Positions 60,223 to 64,000 of a DNA stretch of 64,000 bases are shown here, one piece after another. The position numbers were made by a program, and so were the translations under genes. The notes beneath the pieces were generated by a model, which was not told the DNA's origin, made no database searches, and saw only the letters and a program-made list of their open reading frames with translations. Source of the DNA: Pelagibacteraceae bacterium AG-359-O02. GTDB taxonomy: Bacteria > Pseudomonadota > Alphaproteobacteria > Pelagibacterales > Pelagibacteraceae. The stretch spans positions 107,249 through 171,248 of the forward strand of contig QCEU01000001.1 in NCBI GenBank assembly GCA_003280485.1. Direction: 5' to 3'. How positions within the stretch are numbered: the first letter of the stretch is position 1; every line of letters starts with the position of its first letter.

Positions 60223-60719
60223 TGAAAAAACTAATACTTTTATTTATTTTTATCGCCTTTAATTCAAATGCAGCTTCAATGAAGATGATTGGGTCTAAGG
60301 GTGATCCAAATGATGTTACAAGAGTAATAGAAGTAAAGATGTATGACAATTATTATGAGCCAAGTTCAATTCAAGTTAAAAAAGGTGAAACAGTAAAAAT
60401 AATTGTTAAAAATCTAGGTGAACTGGTGCATGAATATAATATTGGAACTAAAAAGATGCATATAGATCACCAACCCGAAATGGCAAGATTAATTGAACAC
60501 GATATTCTTTTAGGCGACCGAATTGATCATAAAAAGATGAAAGAAATGTCTAAAAAAGATCATTCATTGGGCCACAAACACGCAAATAGTGTAATGCTAG
60601 AGCCAAATAAAACAGGAGAAATTATTTGGAAGTTTTCAAAAGATATTTCTTTAGAAATGGCATGTAATATTCCGGGTCATTATGAAACTGGAATGGTTGG
60701 GCCAATAATAATTGAATAA
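60222..60719 (+). CDS. Cupredoxin-like exported protein with His/Met-rich insert
   Basis: 165 residues. The signal peptide ends SNA near residue 17. A plastocyanin-like fold follows with ligand candidates His70 (GELVHEYNIG), Cys148, His153 and Met158 (CNIPGHYETGM). Between the first ligand and the C-terminal loop is a long insert rich in His and Met (residues 80-120: MHIDHQPEMARLIEHD, HSLGHKHANSVM), as in copper-storing or chaperone cupredoxins. Likely a periplasmic copper protein. It closes the small-protein operon. Confidence 0.85.
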   Translation: MKKLILLFIFIAFNSNAASMKMIGSKGDPNDVTRVIEVKMYDNYYEPSSIQVKKGETVKIIVKNLGELVHEYNIGTKKMHIDHQPEMARLIEHDILLGDRIDHKKMKEMSKKDHSLGHKHANSVMLEPNKTGEIIWKFSKDISLEMACNIPGHYETGMVGPIIIE

Positions 60720-60768
60720 ATTAGAAAAGTTTGTAGATATTAATTTTAGATAATATTATTCTGAATTG

Positions 60769-61104
60769 ATGAGTAATATAACTGCTTATATAATTTTAAT
60801 TATTGCAGTTGCTCTTGGTACAGCATCAAATGGTTTTGCCAAAGCTGCAAATGGTTTTACAATTTTTTTACCAAGTGTTTTTACTGCAATAACAATTGTA
60901 GCATGCATGTATACGCTTTCTTTAGTTATGAAAACTATTCCTGTTGGCGTAACTTATGCTTCATTTGCAGGCTTATGTATAATAGCCACTTCTATTGTGG
61001 GAATTTATAAATTTAATCAAATCCCTGACTTATTTACAATTATAGGTCTAATATTAATTATATCTGGAGTTTTAATTGTTAATTTAGTTGGAAAATCAAA
61101 TTAA
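60769..61104 (+). CDS. SMR-type membrane protein lacking the essential Glu (second copy)
   Basis: 111 residues from ATG 60769. Four helices: VALGTASNGFAKAANGFTIF in the first, TIPVGVTYASFAGLC in the third, and IIGLILIISGVLIVNLVG in the last. Gly17 stands where SMR proteins have Glu14, and Trp63 is Phe (ASFAG). Same change as the gene at 30077-30412; the two share the GFAK/SFAK, NGFT/DGFT context, so they are paralogues or one ancient variant family. Convergent to the DUF952 gene. Confidence 0.78.
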   Translation: MSNITAYIILIIAVALGTASNGFAKAANGFTIFLPSVFTAITIVACMYTLSLVMKTIPVGVTYASFAGLCIIATSIVGIYKFNQIPDLFTIIGLILIISGVLIVNLVGKSN

Positions 61105-61107
61105 CTA

Positions 61108-61452
61108 TTAAAGTTCATCTGGAAGATAATGCTTACCGTCATCTTTTAAATCAATCATATATTCTTTAACTACAAAATCTAAATCTAGATCTGAGTATAA
61201 ATGTGGAAACATGTTGCCATCAGTTGATTGCTCCCAAACTAGATTTTTTAATTTTAGAGCATCCACTTTAAGAATTATTAAATTAGTTTGATTAATATAA
61301 AACTTATTGAGTGTTTGCTTGACCTGATCTTTATCTGAGAAATGGATATAACCATCTTTTAAATCTAATGCAGTGCCTTTAAAAACATTATTTTGTTTTG
61401 CCTCACTCCACTCAGATTTTGTACATATCTTGTAAACAAAATCAAAATTCAT
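61108..61452 (-). CDS. DUF952 protein
   Basis: 114 residues. VYKICTKSEWSEAKQNNVFK, DGYIHFSDKDQVKQTLNKFY and LILKVDALKLKNLVWE with FPHLYSDL are the full DUF952 pattern, distantly related to ADP-ribosyltransferase-like folds. No activity is established. It starts one base after the AhpD-like stop. Confidence 0.88.
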   Translation of the reverse strand: MNFDFVYKICTKSEWSEAKQNNVFKGTALDLKDGYIHFSDKDQVKQTLNKFYINQTNLIILKVDALKLKNLVWEQSTDGNMFPHLYSDLDLDFVVKEYMIDLKDDGKHYLPDEL

Positions 61453-61453
61453 T

Positions 61454-61846
61454 TTATTTCAAAAAGTCGTCTACTTCTACTTGATAACCTTCAACTAAAC
61501 GATTTGTTTCATTTGCCATTCCGACAATTGCGATCATTTCGTTTATCATTCCGTCTGTTGCACCTTTTTTTCTGGCAGCTAAAGAATGAGATTTAATACA
61601 ATATTCACAATTGTTAGTAATTGAAACTGCAACATAAATAAGTTCCTTTACAGCAGGATCTAATTCACCTTTTCCCATTACTTGTTGTAATGATCTCCAG
61701 GTTCTTTCTAATGTTTCAGGACTATTAGCCATTGTTTTCCAAAAATTCGGAATTTCAGTTATTTGTCGGGCTTCTTTTATTTCATCAAAAATTTCTTTTA
61801 CTTTGCCAGTAGCCTCATTTTCAGAAATTTTTTTAAATATTGTCAT
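61454..61846 (-). CDS. Carboxymuconolactone decarboxylase/AhpD-like protein
   Basis: 130 residues, with the AhpD redox pair in SITNNCEYCIKSHSLAARKK (Cys-x-x-Cys and the following His). The N-terminal part (GKVKEIFDEIKEARQITEIP) is the family's second half of the dimer fold. It may reduce peroxides or act as a dithiol carrier; some family members are uncharacterised. AAAAGGAGA precedes the ATG. It lies between DUF952 and the peptide ABC ATPase. Confidence 0.85.
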   Translation of the reverse strand: MTIFKKISENEATGKVKEIFDEIKEARQITEIPNFWKTMANSPETLERTWRSLQQVMGKGELDPAVKELIYVAVSITNNCEYCIKSHSLAARKKGATDGMINEMIAIVGMANETNRLVEGYQVEVDDFLK

Positions 61847-61858
61847 AGTTTTCTCCTT

Positions 61859-63541
61859 TTAGTTATAAATTGACTCAATTTTTGGCATTAATTTTAGTAG
61901 TTCCTTAGTATAATTATGTTTAGGATTTTTAAACAACTCTTCTGTTTCTGACACTTCACATAATTTTCCATCTTTAAGCACAGCTATTTTATCACACATT
62001 TGTCTTACAACCGGTAAATCATGGCTTATAAATAATATAGTGAGATTTAACTGTTCTTGAAGATCTTTTAATAAGTTTAGTATTTGAGCTTGAATGCTCA
62101 CGTCTAATGCTGATGTAGGTTCATCGCACACAAGAAGTCTTGGTTGGGTTGCTAGTGCCCTTGCTATTGATATTCTTTGTCTTTGACCCCCTGAAAATTC
62201 ATGGGGATATCTGATTGCAGACTGTTGAGTTAATTCAACAGACTCTAATAAATCATGAATATAACTATCTAAATCACTAGATTTTATATCTGGATTATGA
62301 AGTTTAATAGGTTCTGCAATAATTTCATTTACCTTTAGTCTTCCATTTAATGAAGAAAATGGATCCTGAAATATCATTTGAATTTGTTTTCTAAATTTTA
62401 ATAAATCTTTATTTTTTTTGATCTTAGTAACATTTACATTGTCAAAAAATATATCCCCAGAACTTGGTTTAAATAAATTCACTACCATTTTTGCTATAGT
62501 AGTTTTACCACTACCACTCTCACCAACTAGACCAAATGATTTACCTTCCTTAATATCAAAAGAAACATCATCTACTGCCATCACTGAATTTTTTGTATTT
62601 TCTGTGAAAAAACTATCATCGAAAGATTTACTCAAATTTTGGATTTTAACTAAGTTTTGATCTACAATACTTTTTTTAGACCATCTGTTTAATATTTTAA
62701 TATTATTATTTTGAATATTTAAATTCTCTTTTTCAATAATTGTAAACCTTGATATTTTTTTATTTGTTGGTGGTACAGAGCTAACTAAGCTTTTTGTGTA
62801 TTTTTCCTTAGGCTCAACCAATATCTGTTTGGTTAAACCTATTTCAATTAAGTCTCCATTTTTCATTACAGCCACTCTATCTGTAGTTTCAGCGATAACA
62901 CCCATATCATGAGTAATAAGTATTACAGCTAAATTTCTCTCTTTTGTTAATCTTTTAATTAATTCTAGAATTTGAGACTGAATAGAAACATCTAGTGCTG
63001 TTGTTGGTTCGTCTGCAATTAATAATTCGGGCTCACAACATAAAGCGAGAGAAATAACAACTCTTTGTCTCATACCACCAGAAAATTGATGAGGGTAATT
63101 ATAAAACCTTTTTTCGGCATCCTTGATCCCAACTTCTTTCAATAGATTAATTGCTTTATTTTTTGCATCCTCTGAACTTAATTTTAAGTGAGTCTGTATT
63201 GTTTCTATAAGCTGTTCACCAATTGTTAAAATTGGATTTAAGGAGGTTTGAGGATCTTGAAATATTAATCCAATTTTTTTTCCTCTATACTGAACAATTG
63301 TCTCTGGATTTTCGCTGATATTTGTTTCTCCCATCAATATTGATCCGCTTGAAACTTTACCTGGTTCATCAATTAAATTTACAATGGCATTAGCGACAGT
63401 ACTTTTTCCAGAACCAGACTCACCGACTAATCCAACAATTTCACCTTTTTTTATGTCTATATTTATATTTTTTGCAGCATTTACAGTTTCTTTTCTCATT
63501 TTATAGTCGACACTCAAATTACTTATTTTTAGAAAAGTCAT
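61859..63541 (-). CDS. Fused dipeptide/oligopeptide ABC ATPase (two NBDs)
   Basis: 560 residues made of two ATPase halves, as in GsiA/YejF-type transporters. First half: GESGSGKST, FSGGMRQRVVISLA, LLIADEPTTALDV; a linker with the OppD-type C-terminal element VSSVPPTN; second half: [36 protein letters not shown]. It powers a peptide or nickel-type carrier with DppB/DppC-like permeases. It overlaps the DppC-like gene by four bases. Confidence 0.93.
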   Translation of the reverse strand: MTFLKISNLSVDYKMRKETVNAAKNINIDIKKGEIVGLVGESGSGKSTVANAIVNLIDEPGKVSSGSILMGETNISENPETIVQYRGKKIGLIFQDPQTSLNPILTIGEQLIETIQTHLKLSSEDAKNKAINLLKEVGIKDAEKRFYNYPHQFSGGMRQRVVISLALCCEPELLIADEPTTALDVSIQSQILELIKRLTKERNLAVILITHDMGVIAETTDRVAVMKNGDLIEIGLTKQILVEPKEKYTKSLVSSVPPTNKKISRFTIIEKENLNIQNNNIKILNRWSKKSIVDQNLVKIQNLSKSFDDSFFTENTKNSVMAVDDVSFDIKEGKSFGLVGESGSGKTTIAKMVVNLFKPSSGDIFFDNVNVTKIKKNKDLLKFRKQIQMIFQDPFSSLNGRLKVNEIIAEPIKLHNPDIKSSDLDSYIHDLLESVELTQQSAIRYPHEFSGGQRQRISIARALATQPRLLVCDEPTSALDVSIQAQILNLLKDLQEQLNLTILFISHDLPVVRQMCDKIAVLKDGKLCEVSETEELFKNPKHNYTKELLKLMPKIESIYN

Positions 63542-64000
63542 TTTTTTAACCTTGGGTTAAGCGTATCTCTCATCCAATCTCCTAATAAATTAATTGAGAA
63601 AGCAAGAATAACTAAGAATATTGCAGGAAAGAATGTTATCCACCATTCACCTGAAAATAAAAAATCGTTTCCTAATCTAATTAAAGTGCCTAATGAAGGT
63701 GTTGTTGGAGGAACTCCCACTCCCAAAAAACTCAATGTTGACTCTGCAATTATAGCAAGAGCTAGACCTATTGTTCCTATTACCAAAATAGGTCTCATTA
63801 TATTTGGCAATATATGCTTAAACATAATAAGTAAATTCGAAACACCTATAATTGATGAGGCTGAAACATAATCTTTATTTTTTTCTACTAAAGTTGCTGC
63901 ACGAGAAACTCTTGCAAATTGAGGCCACTCTGAAATTCCTATAGCAAAAATTAAAACATATATTGCCATCTGATCATGCATTTCTCTGGAGATGATACCT
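63538..64000 (-). CDS. DppC-like ABC permease, 5' part outside the window
   Basis: The frame is open to the right edge, with no stop from 63541 to 64000, so only the C-terminal about 150 residues are seen. The OppC/DppC EAA-type loop is EWPQFARVSRAATLVEKNKDYV, and the end LLGDWMRDTLNPRLKK is the conserved family C-terminus. The ATG at 63981 is internal, because the frame continues upstream (GISRE precedes). It pairs with the fused ATPase. Confidence 0.92.
   Translation of the reverse strand, partial: GIISREMHDQMAIYVLIFAIGISEWPQFARVSRAATLVEKNKDYVSASSIIGVSNLLIMFKHILPNIMRPILVIGTIGLALAIIAESTLSFLGVGVPPTTPSLGTLIRLGNDFLFSGEWWITFFPAIFLVILAFSINLLGDWMRDTLNPRLKK

Noticed and set aside
1..64000. CRISPR array, tRNA/rRNA genes, insertion sequences, prophage
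   Set aside because: No spaced direct repeats with unique spacers, no cloverleaf or rRNA stretch, no transposase, integrase or phage genes seen on either strand.

Overview
The window is typical of a marine SAR11 (Pelagibacterales, Alphaproteobacteria) chromosome. It is very AT-rich, spacers are short, start and stop codons often overlap, and there is no tRNA, rRNA, CRISPR array, prophage or insertion sequence. The gene content also fits: many high-affinity uptake systems (TauABC, ProVWX, TRAP, a sugar-type ABC, a peptide ABC, Amt) and a TPP riboswitch in front of a ThiV-type transporter. The genus-level call is inferred from this profile; no search was run.

Layout. 1-12.3 kb: MFS transporter (cut by the left edge), MetC-like lyase, a 27-residue basic peptide, MnmA, DUF3553-CysQ-small membrane protein, RecX, ABA4-like protein, rhodanese, peroxiredoxin, Amt, HU, RseP, a DEAD-box helicase and the riboswitch-controlled ThiV-type symporter. 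12.6-16.8 kb: secreted thioredoxin-like protein and the YbbA/YbbP/TesA-type trio. 16.8-23.3 kb: taurine locus (alanine dehydrogenase and omega-aminotransferase facing tauABC), with an oddly extended TauC. 23.3-30.4 kb: TRAP transporter with raised G+C facing an aldehyde dehydrogenase / epoxide hydrolase / Ldh2-type dehydrogenase operon. 30.5-35.8 kb: unfamiliar regulator with two winged-helix motifs, BASS transporter, phosphotransacylase, HpsN/HisD-type dehydrogenase and an EamA protein. 35.9-45.0 kb: uncharacterised catabolic-looking locus with a CUT1-type ABC transporter, two long NTF2/SnoaL-type proteins, a cupin, a MetE-core zinc protein and a HAD protein lacking its nucleophile. 45.0-52.6 kb: pseudoazurin, MFS, ProXVW glycine-betaine transporter, hydrolase, racemase and peroxiredoxin. 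52.8-56.5 kb: sulfide oxidation and cysteine synthesis (SQR, ETHE1-like, a 12-cysteine metallothionein-like peptide, CysE, CysK). 56.6-60.7 kb: an unusual run of about a dozen very small genes (NTF2-like, dimeric alpha-beta barrel, GYD, DUF1330, secreted proteins, cupredoxin). 60.8-64 kb: SMR protein, DUF952, AhpD-like protein and a peptide-type ABC transporter cut by the right edge.

The points most worth a second look: (1) a shared motif with core AAAATGGG (usually AAAATGGGTT) in the divergent promoters of the taurine and TRAP loci and, three times, in front of the two-winged-helix regulator, suggesting a local regulon; (2) the cupin/NTF2/MetE-core/ABC locus as a candidate undescribed catabolic pathway; (3) the small-protein operon with a palindromic operator candidate and two secreted proteins predicted to start Asp-Gly-His; (4) the metallothionein-like peptide between sulfide-oxidation and cysteine-synthesis genes; (5) TauC and ProW permeases carrying long extra N-terminal domains; (6) two SMR proteins that both lack the essential glutamate.
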